NCBI RefSeq assembly: GCF_907165045.1
Contig: NZ_CAJRAU010000003.1
Location: 372,001-436,000, forward strand
DNA length: 64,000 nt
Source of the DNA: Dyadobacter linearis
GTDB lineage: Bacteria > Bacteroidota > Bacteroidia > Cytophagales > Spirosomataceae
Reading direction: 5' to 3'
Positions 20,401 through 28,221 of this stretch are shown piece after piece (position 1 is the stretch's first letter; every line of letters begins with the position of its first letter). Below the pieces are notes generated by a model. That model had not been told where the DNA came from. It saw only the letters and a list, made by a program, of their open reading frames with translations, and did not search any database. The position numbers were made by a program, and so were the translations under genes.

Positions 20401-20825
20401 TCGTCTGTTTTAAGGGTAACAGCCGATCCTGTGAACTTATCTTTATCAATGTTCTGAAAACCAGTCACTACCACATCCTGCAAGCCTACCGCATCTTCGG
20501 CCAGCTCGATACTCATGCTTCTTGCAGCGGGAAGTTCTTTGGGCAGAAATCCGATCATCGTCACCACCAGCGTCGCGCCTTCGTTGACGTCGGTGAGTAC
20601 AAATTCGCCCTTTTCGTTGGTCACAGTTCCCTTTTGCGTACCCTTCACGCGCACGGTAGAACCGATCAGTATTTCCCCTGTATTGCTTTTAACAACACCC
20701 TTTATATCAATATTGATGATATTGGAAAAAGCGTGAATGGGGAGGATTGAGAAAGCAAAAAAAATGGCACCAAGAAGCAACAAAGAAAGCCTACCCTGGC
20801 CACTGTTCCGGTAAAAAAGATCCAT
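17469..20825 (-). CDS. SusC/RagA family TonB-linked outer membrane protein (pair 2)
   Basis: A 1118-residue outer-membrane transporter: N-terminal hydrophobic signal (residues ~12-33), carboxypeptidase-like regulatory domain (IDIKGVVKSNTGEILIGSTV), TonB-box-like DVVVTGFQNI, plug domain (LPDVSRMLEGRAAGVSI, IRIRGATSL, PLWVIDGVV, FDILKDAAAAALYGARAMNG) and a barrel ending QFTVAIKLTL. First gene of the operon SusC-SusD-metallohydrolase-DUF4302. The leader to the right holds two inverted repeats but no convincing TAnnTTTG box. Family certain. Substrate unknown, though the metallohydrolase partner makes plain polysaccharide less likely. Confidence 0.95.
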   Translation of the reverse strand: MDLFYRNSGQGRLSLLLLGAIFFAFSILPIHAFSNIINIDIKGVVKSNTGEILIGSTVRVKGTQKGTVTNEKGEFVLTDVNEGATLVVTMIGFLPKELPAARSMSIELAEDAVGLQDVVVTGFQNIDKDKFTGSAVTLKTDDVKIDGLPDVSRMLEGRAAGVSIQNVSGTFGAAPKIRIRGATSLNGDNKPLWVIDGVVQEDIVNISNDQLSSGDPTTLLGSAVAGLNPNDIETFDILKDAAAAALYGARAMNGVIVITTKKGKSGKPVITYSGNFSTQLTPSYRNFNIMNSAQQMSVLGELERKGYLNSDILSRPDFGVYGKYYNSLNGDNEGNFPLPNTQEAKKNYLLRYAGSNTDWFDVLFKQNFIHEHSLSVSFGSEKSSSYASVSYLDDNGWTIADKVKRYTLNFNNTYQLSDKLSIGLTTLASVRRQQAPGSLSRRSNPVEGKFDRDFDINPFSYALNTSRTLTAYDENGDLEYFRRNFAPFNVVSELANNRINLNLADIKLQGNLSYKITDNITYDFLGALRYIQTGREHIITENSNMANAYRAADNSTIALANKYLYTDPDVPNAYPVVVLPSGGFYNTNEDQMLFYNIRNNLRYNKKFAERHQIDILAGQEIKYTNRKNSNNTGYGFQYDQGGTPFVDYRILKQTIESNFQYYGMRMDYERFAAFYGSAGYTLDDKYNFTAYIRYDGSNSFGKSAIARWLPTYTVAGSWNFDRENFLKDFKWLSMGRLRASYGLSADTGPATNSAVLFQSIISRRPYADEKESAIALASLQNTQLTWEKLYSGNLGLDLGLFANRINLTVDGYTRNSFDLIDQIKTSGIGGQIYKVANYADMQSYGVDFSIDGVLFKNKDWDFRSRITVGYAQTRITNVDNNPGIFDLVKAEGANVKGRPVRSLFSIDYRALNPKTGVPIFLNENGEVSSDVYLQDQNVSFLKYEGPVDPPVTGGFNNTLTYKDLSLNVFFTYQYGNKIRLNPLYKGVFSDLDALPREFLDRWLISGEEAVTPVASIPDKLEAQYLAGTYPYSIYNYSTERVARGDFVRLKSVSLSYKVPVVFAGRYGFKAASIQLSSINPWLIYADKRLKGQDPEFFNSGGVAQPIQKQFTVAIKLTL

Positions 20826-20899
20826 ATATGCTCGTGTATAAGTCTATCTCAAAAATGAATGGGTTTCCGAATTACCGGTTTGAATATTACTTATTTCAA

Positions 20900-20961
20900 T
20901 AATACGTATTAAAGCAATAAAAAACGAACACAATTTTTTACTATCAGTTACATAGTAAAAA
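20900..20961 (-). promoter_or_regulatory. Two inverted repeats upstream of SusC pair 2
   Basis: The 282-base gap 20826-21107 holds a 12-bp perfect palindrome TAATACGTATTA (20900-20911) and a 10-bp inverted repeat TTTTTACTAT / ATAGTAAAAA (20935-20944 and 20952-20961) around a 7-base centre. Neither is followed by a U-tract on either strand, so operator sites for the SusC operon are more likely than terminators. No convincing TAnnTTTG box was seen on the minus strand. The remaining bases to 21107 show no gene. Confidence 0.35.
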
Positions 20962-21107
20962 TGCTGAAATAAAATTTTAGTACTAAGGTCAGTAGCTCAG
21001 GTATTCAGAGGTTACGACTGATGTGGAGGGGGCACGGGCGATATTCTGCAAATATCTTTATTAAAACAATTTACGCTGCGTTTTATTGTGAGATCTATGC
21101 CCGATTT

Positions 21108-21713
21108 TCAATCGATTTTATCAGCATTTTCCTGGGGGTTTACCGGGGCTGTCAGCACGGAAGTTATCCGGTTCAGCTCATCCACTTTATAAGCAAAATC
21201 TCCCTTCAACATATCCCGCACAGCTTTGAGCTGCTGCATAGCGGTTTCGAGGTTATCGGGTAATGCTTCGCCTAGTACTTCTTTTAATCGTTTCGCGAGC
21301 GTCGGCGACATTCCGTTGGTTGAAATCGCGACTTTCAGATTTCCTTTTCTTACAACAGAAGAAAGATAAAAGTCGCAAATAGCGGGTGTATCGGCCACAT
21401 TTGTGAGAATATGTTTCGCTCTTGAAGTGGCGGCGATGCGCTTATTTTCTTCCTTATCATTTGTAGCCACGATCACCAGGTCCCTTCCGGTAAGATCTTC
21501 ATCCACAAACCTCCTTTTTATCAAGAAGATACGATCATTATTTCCAGCCAACTCTACGATTTCCTGCCTGATCTCGGGGGACACCAATGTGATGTTGGCT
21601 TGCGGCGAATTATCAAGTACTGCGGTGATCTTTTCAAGGCCTACATATCCGCCTCCGACGATCAATGTTTGCAGGTTTTCAAGTTTGATAAAAATTGGAA
21701 AAAGCTCGTTCAC
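21108..21713 (-). CDS. Precorrin-2 dehydrogenase / sirohydrochlorin ferrochelatase (Met8p/CysG N-domain type)
   Basis: A 201-residue NAD-dependent enzyme of siroheme synthesis: it oxidises precorrin-2 to sirohydrochlorin and, in this family, may also insert iron. The Rossmann motif is TLIVGGGYVGLEK (near residue 15), followed by ITLVSPEI, LVIVATND and the conserved stretch VAISTNGMSPTLAKRLKE (near residue 147). The frame stays open to 21746 with a TTG start, but GTG at 21711-21713 gives the usual beginning (M-NELFPIFIKLEN), and a TAnnTTTG element at 21744-21751 would sit on the longer start, so I choose GTG. No methyltransferase domain is fused, so uroporphyrinogen methylation is encoded elsewhere. 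Divergent from the ABC-F gene. Confidence 0.85.
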   Translation of the reverse strand: MNELFPIFIKLENLQTLIVGGGYVGLEKITAVLDNSPQANITLVSPEIRQEIVELAGNNDRIFLIKRRFVDEDLTGRDLVIVATNDKEENKRIAATSRAKHILTNVADTPAICDFYLSSVVRKGNLKVAISTNGMSPTLAKRLKEVLGEALPDNLETAMQQLKAVRDMLKGDFAYKVDELNRITSVLTAPVNPQENADKID

Positions 21714-21743
21714 GGCGCAGGTTTGGGATGAATGGTTTATAAT

Positions 21744-21751
21744 CAAATTTA
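21744..21751 (-). promoter_or_regulatory. Candidate -7 element for the siroheme gene
   Basis: Read on the minus strand this is TAAATTTG, a full match to the Bacteroidota -7 consensus TAnnTTTG. It ends 31 bases before the GTG start at 21713. No clear TTTG is seen at the expected -33 distance, so confidence is moderate. It argues against the longer TTG-started form. Confidence 0.45.
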
Positions 21752-21848
21752 CAGGAAAATATGTTTTGATTCTGTCTGTCAGGTTTCATTTATAACTATT
21801 CCAACAATCGGACTTTTACTATCTGCTTCTTCCGTGTAACTTTGTACT

Positions 21849-23792
21849 ATGATCGCAATTACCAACCTCAGTTATTTTCTAGGCGACAGAGCACTTTATG
21901 ACGGTGCGTCGCTTCATATAAAGCCTAAACAAAAGATCGGGCTGATCGGCTTGAACGGAACAGGAAAATCTACGCTGCTGCGCATGATTAACGGTGAATT
22001 CCAGCCGGACGGAGGCAATATTTCCAAATCCGGGGATTGTACTATCGGCTTTCTGAACCAGGATTTGCTTTCATACCAAAGCGACGATTCCATACTTTCA
22101 GTGGCTATGCAGGCTTTTGAAAGACAAAATATGCTGCAAGTGCAGATCGACAAGATCCTGCACGATATGGAGCACAATTATACAGATGCGCTGGTTGACA
22201 AACTTGCGCGCGTGCAGGATGAATTCGAGGCGCTTGACGGATACACGGTACAATCCAAAGCGGAAGCGATCCTGGAAGGTCTGGGATTCTCTACCGCCGA
22301 CCTGAATCAGCCTTTGCGTCTGTTTTCGGGGGGATGGAGAATGCGGGTAATGCTGGCGAAACTGCTCTTGCAGAAACCGTCACTGCTCATGCTCGATGAG
22401 CCTACCAACCACCTTGACTTACCTTCTATTCAGTGGGTTGAGAAATACGTGCAGTCTTACGAAGGCGCAGTAATTGTGGTTTCTCACGACAGGCAATTCC
22501 TTGATAATACGATAGATACGACCGTAGAAGTGTCCGGTGGGAAACTGAATTATTACGCAGGAAACTATTCTTATTATTTAGAGGAAAAAGAAGAGCGTAA
22601 CGAAATCCAGCGCGGCGCTTACGAAAATCAGCAGGCTAAGATCCGTCAGACAGAGCGTTTTATTGAACGATTCAAAGCCAAAGCGACCAAATCGAAGCAA
22701 GTTCAGAGCCGTGTAAAAGCATTGGACAGGATGGATGTTGTGGATGCGGTAGTAGATGAAAATGCAAAAGTGCATTTCCGCTTCCAGTTTACCACACAGC
22801 CCGGAAGACACGTTTTTCAGCTTGAAGAGGCTTCGAAAGCATACGGCGACAAGGTAATTCTTGACAGTACCAATATAAGTATGGAGCGCGGTGATAAAAT
22901 CGCGTTGATAGGTGCGAACGGACGTGGAAAATCGACTGTACTTCGTGTGGTGGCGGGTACCGAGCCTATTGAGGGGAAAAGAAGACTGGGTCACAATGTG
23001 TCTTTTACATTCTATGCACAGCACCAGCTGGAATCGCTGAATGTCGCGCATAACCTGATAGAAGAGCTGAAATATGCCAATTCAAATAAGACAGAAACAG
23101 AGCTACGGACAGTTCTGGGCTGCTTTTTGTTCAGTGGTGACGATGTTTTCAAGAAGATCAAGGTTTTGTCAGGAGGTGAAAAATCACGGGTTGCATTAGC
23201 GAAAGTATTGCTTTCACAAGCGAACTTCCTGCTGCTCGATGAGCCTACCAACCACTTGGATATGCAGTCTGTGAACATTCTGATCCAGGCCTTGCAGCAA
23301 TACGAAGGAAGCTACATCGTCGTGTCCCACGACCGGTATTTCGTTGAAAACATTGCAAACAAGATCTGGTATATCGAAGACCACCAGATCAAGGAATATC
23401 CCGGAACTTATCAGGAATATGAGATTTGGGTTGAAGAAAGAGGTTTGCAGTCTGCCGTGAGTGAAAAAGCCACTGTAAGCAGCGCGCCGCCTCAAAAATC
23501 AACGCAGCAAAATTCTGCTCCTAAAAGCGCACCGAAATCTACCTCGTCGGAAGATTCGGCGAAATTGAAAAAAGCGCAAAAGCAGATCGAGGAACTGGAA
23601 TCGACCATTAATAATCTGGAAATTCGGAAAGCGGAAACCGAAACAAAGCTGGGCGACCCGAAGATTTACAATGATTCTGTGGCACTTGCGGAGATCAATC
23701 GCTTTTACGCAGATATCAAACAAAAGCTGGAAAAGACCACAGAGGATTGGGAAAACCTGATGATGGAAGTCGAAGAGCTGGCTGCTAAATAG
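21849..23792 (+). CDS. ABC-F family ATPase with C-terminal coiled coil (Uup-like)
   Basis: A 647-residue soluble protein with two ABC domains and no membrane part. Domain 1: Walker A GLNGTGKST (~residues 34-42), signature LFSGGWRMR, Walker B LLMLDEPTNHLD. Domain 2: Walker A GANGRGKST (~357-365), signature VLSGGEKSRV, Walker B LLLDEPTNHLD. The linker between them (~residues 240-310) is long, charged and helical, as in translation-factor ABC-F proteins, and the tail after ~560 is a Lys/Glu-rich coiled coil, as in Uup. ABC-F proteins act on the ribosome; Uup-like members help in translation or resolve stalled states. Antibiotic resistance cannot be inferred. Closed by the hairpin at 23794-23843. 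Confidence 0.92.
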   Translation: MIAITNLSYFLGDRALYDGASLHIKPKQKIGLIGLNGTGKSTLLRMINGEFQPDGGNISKSGDCTIGFLNQDLLSYQSDDSILSVAMQAFERQNMLQVQIDKILHDMEHNYTDALVDKLARVQDEFEALDGYTVQSKAEAILEGLGFSTADLNQPLRLFSGGWRMRVMLAKLLLQKPSLLMLDEPTNHLDLPSIQWVEKYVQSYEGAVIVVSHDRQFLDNTIDTTVEVSGGKLNYYAGNYSYYLEEKEERNEIQRGAYENQQAKIRQTERFIERFKAKATKSKQVQSRVKALDRMDVVDAVVDENAKVHFRFQFTTQPGRHVFQLEEASKAYGDKVILDSTNISMERGDKIALIGANGRGKSTVLRVVAGTEPIEGKRRLGHNVSFTFYAQHQLESLNVAHNLIEELKYANSNKTETELRTVLGCFLFSGDDVFKKIKVLSGGEKSRVALAKVLLSQANFLLLDEPTNHLDMQSVNILIQALQQYEGSYIVVSHDRYFVENIANKIWYIEDHQIKEYPGTYQEYEIWVEERGLQSAVSEKATVSSAPPQKSTQQNSAPKSAPKSTSSEDSAKLKKAQKQIEELESTINNLEIRKAETETKLGDPKIYNDSVALAEINRFYADIKQKLEKTTEDWENLMMEVEELAAK

Positions 23793-23793
23793 G

Positions 23794-23843
23794 TATTAAA
23801 AGCAGAAGAAGGGAATCGAATGATTCATCTTCTGCTTTTAATA
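23794..23843. terminator. Bidirectional hairpin terminator
   Basis: A perfect 16-bp inverted repeat (arms 23794-23809 and 23828-23843, core AAAAGCAGAAGA / TCTTCTGCTTTT) with a further GAATC/GATTC pairing inside the loop. The arms end in A and T runs, so it can stop transcripts from both the ABC-F gene and the convergent Uma2 gene. Confidence 0.8.
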
Positions 23844-23850
23844 AAATCAG

Positions 23851-24429
23851 TTATATAATTTCTTCCGTTTGCGCATAGATATCAGCCATTTTCAAAGTGA
23901 GGCCAATGTGGCTGATTTCAATGGCCTCATCTATTGTATATGCTTCGGAAACAAGGGACCAGAGACCATCCTCGCCCTTGTGATACACTTCTGCCGCTAA
24001 TCTTCGGGAGTCAATCAATACATATTCAACTAACGTGGGTATGCTCCGATACAAATGAAATTTCTCACCCCGGTCATACTCACCGGTGCTTGGAGACTGA
24101 ACTTCAACAATAACTGACGGATTGAGTAAGTTATCAGTCTTATCACCCAGAAATTCCGGTTTCCCGCAGTGAATTAGCAAATCGGGATATGTATACAGAC
24201 CATTTTCCGGAATATAAATTCTCATATCCTGAGTGAGGCTTCTACAAGTTTTCCGTTTAAGAAAAAAGCCGATTTCGGTAGACAAGCTTGCTACAATCGC
24301 GTTGTGGTTATAGCCGGCTCCGGCCATCGCGAAAATTTCCCCACGGTAGTACTCGCTTTTGTAATCCGCGGCTCTTTCTAGTTCGAGATACTCTTCTGCT
24401 GAATACATTTGAATAGGTTGTGCTGTCAT
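23851..24429 (-). CDS. Uma2 family putative endonuclease (DUF820)
   Basis: A 192-residue protein of the Uma2/DUF820 family, which has a restriction-endonuclease-like PD-(D/E)XK fold. Family marks: YSAEEYLELER near the start, KSEYYRGEIFAMAGAG (the conserved YxxGxIxxMxG block), TYPDLLIHCGKP with the PD pair, and VIVEVQSPSTGEYDRGEKF, where E-V-Q takes the place of the E-x-K catalytic pair. Members are abundant in cyanobacteria and Bacteroidota and their cellular role is not settled. It is a lone minus-strand gene, convergent with the ABC-F gene. Family sure, activity unproven. Confidence 0.9.
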   Translation of the reverse strand: MTAQPIQMYSAEEYLELERAADYKSEYYRGEIFAMAGAGYNHNAIVASLSTEIGFFLKRKTCRSLTQDMRIYIPENGLYTYPDLLIHCGKPEFLGDKTDNLLNPSVIVEVQSPSTGEYDRGEKFHLYRSIPTLVEYVLIDSRRLAAEVYHKGEDGLWSLVSEAYTIDEAIEISHIGLTLKMADIYAQTEEII

Positions 24430-24529
24430 ACGTGTGTAAACAAAAATAGTTAATAATGTTCAAATGACCTTTTCCTGTTTAGACGTACCTTGGTTCGGGA
24501 AGTAACGTTATTATTTGAAAATATTTCTG

Positions 24530-25813
24530 ATGCGCTTTATCCTCTCCATTTGTCTGTCACTTTGCATTACTGCCGCTTTTGCGCAGGCTCAGAATATCCG
24601 TCTGGAAGATTATATATATAATGAAAGGATCAGGACTGTGCTGCTTTATCCGGCAATTGAAGATCCTGAGAACCCTACCCGCCTGCTGACCCCGCCCGTA
24701 AAACCGCTCGCGAGCACTTCGCCGCTTGTTCTTGAATTCGACGATATGTCGGGAGAATTTGAAGGGTATCGTGCAAAAATCATCCATTGTAATGCAGATT
24801 GGACCAAATCGGGTTTGAACGATATTGAATTCACTTACGAATTCAATGAATATCCAATTACCATTTCAGAGCAGGCATTCAGCACCAAAGTCCCTTATTT
24901 TCACTACCGCCTCGAACTGCCGCGGCTGAAACTTTCAGGAAATTATGTGGTGTACGTTTATTCCGACAGAGACAGAAAGCCGGTTCTGAGCAGGCGGTTT
25001 ATGTTGTTTGAGTCAAGAATAAACCTGAAAGCGGAGGCGCGTTTCTCGCAGGGTATTCAGCAACAGTTTTCGGATCAGCAGATTGATTTCGCAGTAGAAT
25101 ATAAAGGTTACCCGCTCAATGCGCCGCAAACTGATCTGAAAGTTTTCATCCGGAAAAATTTCAGGTTTGACCAGATGAAATCGGGATTTAAGCCCACGAA
25201 TGTGAGACCGTTCGATCAGCTTCTGGAATACACGTTTTTTGATCTTGAAAATACATTTCCCGGTGGCAACGAATTCCGGTATTTCGACAGCCGCTCGCTA
25301 ACCGGGCGCGGTTACGGGATAAATGAAATCCAGCGTACGGATGAATATACCAGCCTTTCACTTTTTCCAGACAAATCCAGGGCAGTCGGCGCTTACATTC
25401 AGATCGACGATTTTAATGGCCAGTATATTGTCGATCAGCGGGAGTCGGGAAGAGGAAGTGTGGAAGCGGATTACACGCCGGTATTGTTTACATTAAAAAC
25501 ACCTGAAAATCAGGATGTTACTTATTATGTAAATGGCGCATTCAATCTCTGGCAGCTGAACGATCGCAACCGAATGACCTACAATGCTGACACACAAGCT
25601 TATGAAGCAGAAATTGTGATCAAACAGGGCGTTATTAATTACGATTACACGGCAGTTTCAAAAGCAGATAATAAAGCGGACGAATCGATGATCGAGGGAA
25701 ATTATGCCGCTACTGAAAACGATTATGATATCCTTATCTACCACCGTCCTCCCGCAGGCCGGGCTGATTTGCTGATAGGTTACCGGACCGTAGAATGGAA
25801 CCGGCGCCGCTGA
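24530..25813 (+). CDS. Type IX secretion system plug protein (DUF5103)
   Basis: A 427-residue secreted beta-rich protein: signal peptide FILSICLSLCITAAFAQ, then the family's opening pattern LEDYIYNERIRTVLLYP (with long insertions of Pro/Thr), GYRAKIIHCNADW, and a central FRYFDSRSLTGRG block. DUF5103 proteins correspond to the plug component that closes the lateral opening of the SprA translocon, by homology to the Flavobacterium johnsoniae protein. The frame is open to a TTG at 24515, but ATG at 24530 (MRFILSICLS) gives a cleaner signal peptide. No other T9SS gene lies in the window, and T9SS genes are usually scattered. Confidence in family high, in the mechanistic role moderate. Confidence 0.85.
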   Translation: MRFILSICLSLCITAAFAQAQNIRLEDYIYNERIRTVLLYPAIEDPENPTRLLTPPVKPLASTSPLVLEFDDMSGEFEGYRAKIIHCNADWTKSGLNDIEFTYEFNEYPITISEQAFSTKVPYFHYRLELPRLKLSGNYVVYVYSDRDRKPVLSRRFMLFESRINLKAEARFSQGIQQQFSDQQIDFAVEYKGYPLNAPQTDLKVFIRKNFRFDQMKSGFKPTNVRPFDQLLEYTFFDLENTFPGGNEFRYFDSRSLTGRGYGINEIQRTDEYTSLSLFPDKSRAVGAYIQIDDFNGQYIVDQRESGRGSVEADYTPVLFTLKTPENQDVTYYVNGAFNLWQLNDRNRMTYNADTQAYEAEIVIKQGVINYDYTAVSKADNKADESMIEGNYAATENDYDILIYHRPPAGRADLLIGYRTVEWNRRR

Positions 25814-25914
25814 TCCCGGTTATTTTATTACATAAAAGCAGCCCTAGAAATTGACCATATTTAACAGAAAATCATTCCACGCATACCTGCTTCTTTTATA
25901 AGGAGATTCATATC

Positions 25915-25956
25915 ATGCACCCCTTTTTCAGTTGTTTTCATCACTTTAACAACTGA
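25915..25956 (+). CDS. Possible 13-residue leader peptide
   Basis: A short frame of 13 codons (MHPFFSCFHHFNN) with AAGGAG at 25900-25905, nine bases before its ATG. That is one of the few good Shine-Dalgarno sites in the window. Its TGA ends two bases before the ATG of the oxidoreductase gene. Five of 13 residues are Phe and three are His. It could be a leader peptide or a translational-coupling device. It could equally be chance, since nothing else supports translation. Confidence 0.3.
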   Translation: MHPFFSCFHHFNN

Positions 25957-25958
25957 CT

Positions 25959-27071
25959 ATGAATTCCCGCCGAGACTTTTTACAAAAACTTTCATTAGGA
26001 ATCGGAGCTGCCACGCTCACTGATCTTACTCCTGGCATAGCTGCTCCGGTTACATCAAATGTTCCGGCCGACAAGCAACTCCGGGTTGCATTAATGGGCC
26101 TCGGTGGCTATGCAGATATCGTCGCGCGTGGCATGAAAGAATGCAAAACGGCCAGACTCGTGGGCATTGTGACGGGTACTCCTTCTAAAATTCCCGTTTG
26201 GAAGCAGAAATATGGCATTGAAGATAAAAATGTATATAACTACGAAAACCTGCATGAGATCAAGAACAACCCTGATATTGATCTCGTATATGTAATCACA
26301 CCTAACTCACTGCATCACAAGCATGTATTGCAAGTTGCGGCGGCTGGAAAACATGTGGTTTGTGAAAAACCGGTGGCTGACAATGCAAAGCAGGCAAGAG
26401 AAATGATTGCGGCTTGTGAAAAGGCTAATGTGAAATTCTATATTGGCTATCGTCTTCATTTTGAGCCGCATACCAAGGAGCTGGTCAGAATGCGCGAAGC
26501 TGGGGAATTTGGTAAAATTATGCACGTCAATAATTACGCGGGTTTCAAGATCGGCGATCCTACGCAATGGAGGCTGAAAAAATCACTGGCAGGCGGCGGC
26601 GCGATGATGGATGTTGGAGTGTATTCTACAAATGGCGCGCGCTATTGCACAGGCGAAGAGCCGATCTGGGTCACTGCGCAGGAGTCTAAAACGGATCCTG
26701 TGAAATTCAAGGATGTGGATGAAACGGTAACTTTTCAGTTAGGTTTCCCGAGCGGGATTATTGCTAACTGCGGCTGTACCTATAATTTCAATCATGTTGA
26801 AATGCTGCGGCTGATGGGCGAAAAAGGCTGGGCCGAGATGAACCCTGCATTTGGTTACGGCCCTATCAGAGGCACTACGCACAAAGCCGCGATTGACCAG
26901 CCCGATGTGAATCACCAGGCTTACCAAATGGACGGAATTGCGGATGCGATACTCAACGGAAAACCAGACCCAAATGTGACTGGCGAGGAAGGTTTAAAGG
27001 ATATGCTGGTGATCGACGCAGTTTATGAGTCGCTTCGCAAAAACGGCGCGAAAGTATTTATCAAAAAATAA
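25959..27071 (+). CDS. Gfo/Idh/MocA family oxidoreductase, Tat-exported (copy A)
   Basis: A 370-residue NAD(P)-dependent sugar-type oxidoreductase. The N-terminus NSRRDFLQKLSLGIGAATL is a twin-arginine signal, so it should fold in the cytoplasm and act in the periplasm. The Rossmann domain starts at LRVALMGLGGYA (near residue 41), a slightly altered GxGxxG. The family lysine motif is HVVCEKPVADN, and GGGAMMDVGVYSTNGARY is the conserved block of the C-terminal domain. GFO-type Tat-exported members usually keep their nucleotide tightly bound. The next gene is a close paralog 13 bases downstream, so this is a tandem duplication. Substrate unknown. Confidence 0.9.
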   Translation: MNSRRDFLQKLSLGIGAATLTDLTPGIAAPVTSNVPADKQLRVALMGLGGYADIVARGMKECKTARLVGIVTGTPSKIPVWKQKYGIEDKNVYNYENLHEIKNNPDIDLVYVITPNSLHHKHVLQVAAAGKHVVCEKPVADNAKQAREMIAACEKANVKFYIGYRLHFEPHTKELVRMREAGEFGKIMHVNNYAGFKIGDPTQWRLKKSLAGGGAMMDVGVYSTNGARYCTGEEPIWVTAQESKTDPVKFKDVDETVTFQLGFPSGIIANCGCTYNFNHVEMLRLMGEKGWAEMNPAFGYGPIRGTTHKAAIDQPDVNHQAYQMDGIADAILNGKPDPNVTGEEGLKDMLVIDAVYESLRKNGAKVFIKK

Positions 27072-27084
27072 TCACTCAATTACT

Positions 27085-28197
27085 ATGGATTCACGTCGTG
27101 ATTTTCTTCAAAAACTAACGTTGGGAATAGGCGCTACTGCATTGACCGACCTTCCCGCCACGGCCCGCGAGCTATATTCGGGCCCAAAAGCCGACAAGCA
27201 ATTACGCGTCGCGATTATGGGTCTGGGCAGCTACGGTACCCGCGTGGCGGAAGCGATGAAAGATTGCAAAATGGCAACATTGGTCGGCGCTGTTTCCGGC
27301 ACACCCGCTAAACTGGAAGATTGGAAAAAGAAATACAACATTCCGGCAAAGAACACTTATAACTACGAGACCGTCAGCAAGATCAAGGACAATCCTGACA
27401 TTGACCTCGTGTATATTACCACACCTAACTCACTGCATTACAAGCATGTGCTGCAAATTGCAGCCGCTGGAAAGCATGTACTTTGCGAAAAACCCGTAGC
27501 TGACAATGCTAAACAAACTCGTGAAATGATCGCGGTTTGTGAGAAAGCCGGGGTGAAGTTTTACATTGGTTACCGCATGCATTTCGAGCCGCATACCCGC
27601 GAGCTGATCCGTATGCGCGAGGCTGGCGAGTTGGGCAAGATCATGCATGTGAACAATTATATGGGTTTCAAATCCGGCGATCCGAATCAATGGAGACTCA
27701 AAAAAGCATTGGCCGGCGGCGGCGCCATGATGGACGTGGGCATTTATGCGTTGAATGGCGCACGCTATGCAACAGGCGAAGAACCGATTTGGGTGACGGC
27801 GCAGGAAACCAAAACTGATCCGGTGAAATTCAAGGAAGTGGACGAAACGATTATGTTCCAACTTGGTTTCCCGAGTGGTGTGGTGGCAAGTTGCGGCACG
27901 ACTTATAATTTCAATAACTACGAAAGACTGTATGTGATCGGCGAAAAAGGTTTTGTGGAACTTAGCCCCGCATTCAGCTATGGCCCGATCAAAGGCCGGA
28001 CGCATAATGGGCCGATGAACCAGCCCGTAATTACGCATCAAACCCTGCAAATGGACGGAATCGCTGATATTATCCTCAACAACAAGCCCGATCCGAATGT
28101 AAGCGGCGCCGAAGGATTGAAGGATATGATCGTGGTAGATGCGCTTTATGAATCGATCCGCAAAGGTGGCGCGAAGATTATGTTGGCAGGCAAATAG
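27085..28197 (+). CDS. Gfo/Idh/MocA family oxidoreductase, Tat-exported (copy B)
   Basis: A 370-residue paralog of the gene before it, of the same length and aligning along the whole length without large gaps. Twin-arginine signal DSRRDFLQKLTLGIGATAL, Rossmann motif MGLGSYGTRVAEAM, lysine motif HVLCEKPVADN and GGGAMMDVGIYALNGARY. The frame is open back to 27025, inside copy A, but ATG at 27085 gives the Tat signal and matches copy A, so I start there. Differences cluster near the nucleotide loop and in the last third (for example NYERLYVIGEKG here against HVEMLRLMGEKG), which could mean different substrates. The GH18 gene follows after 24 bases. Confidence 0.9.
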   Translation: MDSRRDFLQKLTLGIGATALTDLPATARELYSGPKADKQLRVAIMGLGSYGTRVAEAMKDCKMATLVGAVSGTPAKLEDWKKKYNIPAKNTYNYETVSKIKDNPDIDLVYITTPNSLHYKHVLQIAAAGKHVLCEKPVADNAKQTREMIAVCEKAGVKFYIGYRMHFEPHTRELIRMREAGELGKIMHVNNYMGFKSGDPNQWRLKKALAGGGAMMDVGIYALNGARYATGEEPIWVTAQETKTDPVKFKEVDETIMFQLGFPSGVVASCGTTYNFNNYERLYVIGEKGFVELSPAFSYGPIKGRTHNGPMNQPVITHQTLQMDGIADIILNNKPDPNVSGAEGLKDMIVVDALYESIRKGGAKIMLAGK

Positions 28198-28221
28198 CAT
28201 TTCTAACCACAAAGAGTCACC

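Noticed and set aside
20990..21030. tRNA-like start (a stretch with AGTAGCTCAGGT)
   Set aside because: The D-arm-like piece has no anticodon arm or TTCGA T-arm downstream, so it is not a tRNA.
21837..21844. TAACTTTG as a promoter for the ABC-F gene
   Set aside because: It matches the -7 consensus but lies only four bases before the ATG and lacks a TTTG at -33, so transcription would begin inside the gene.
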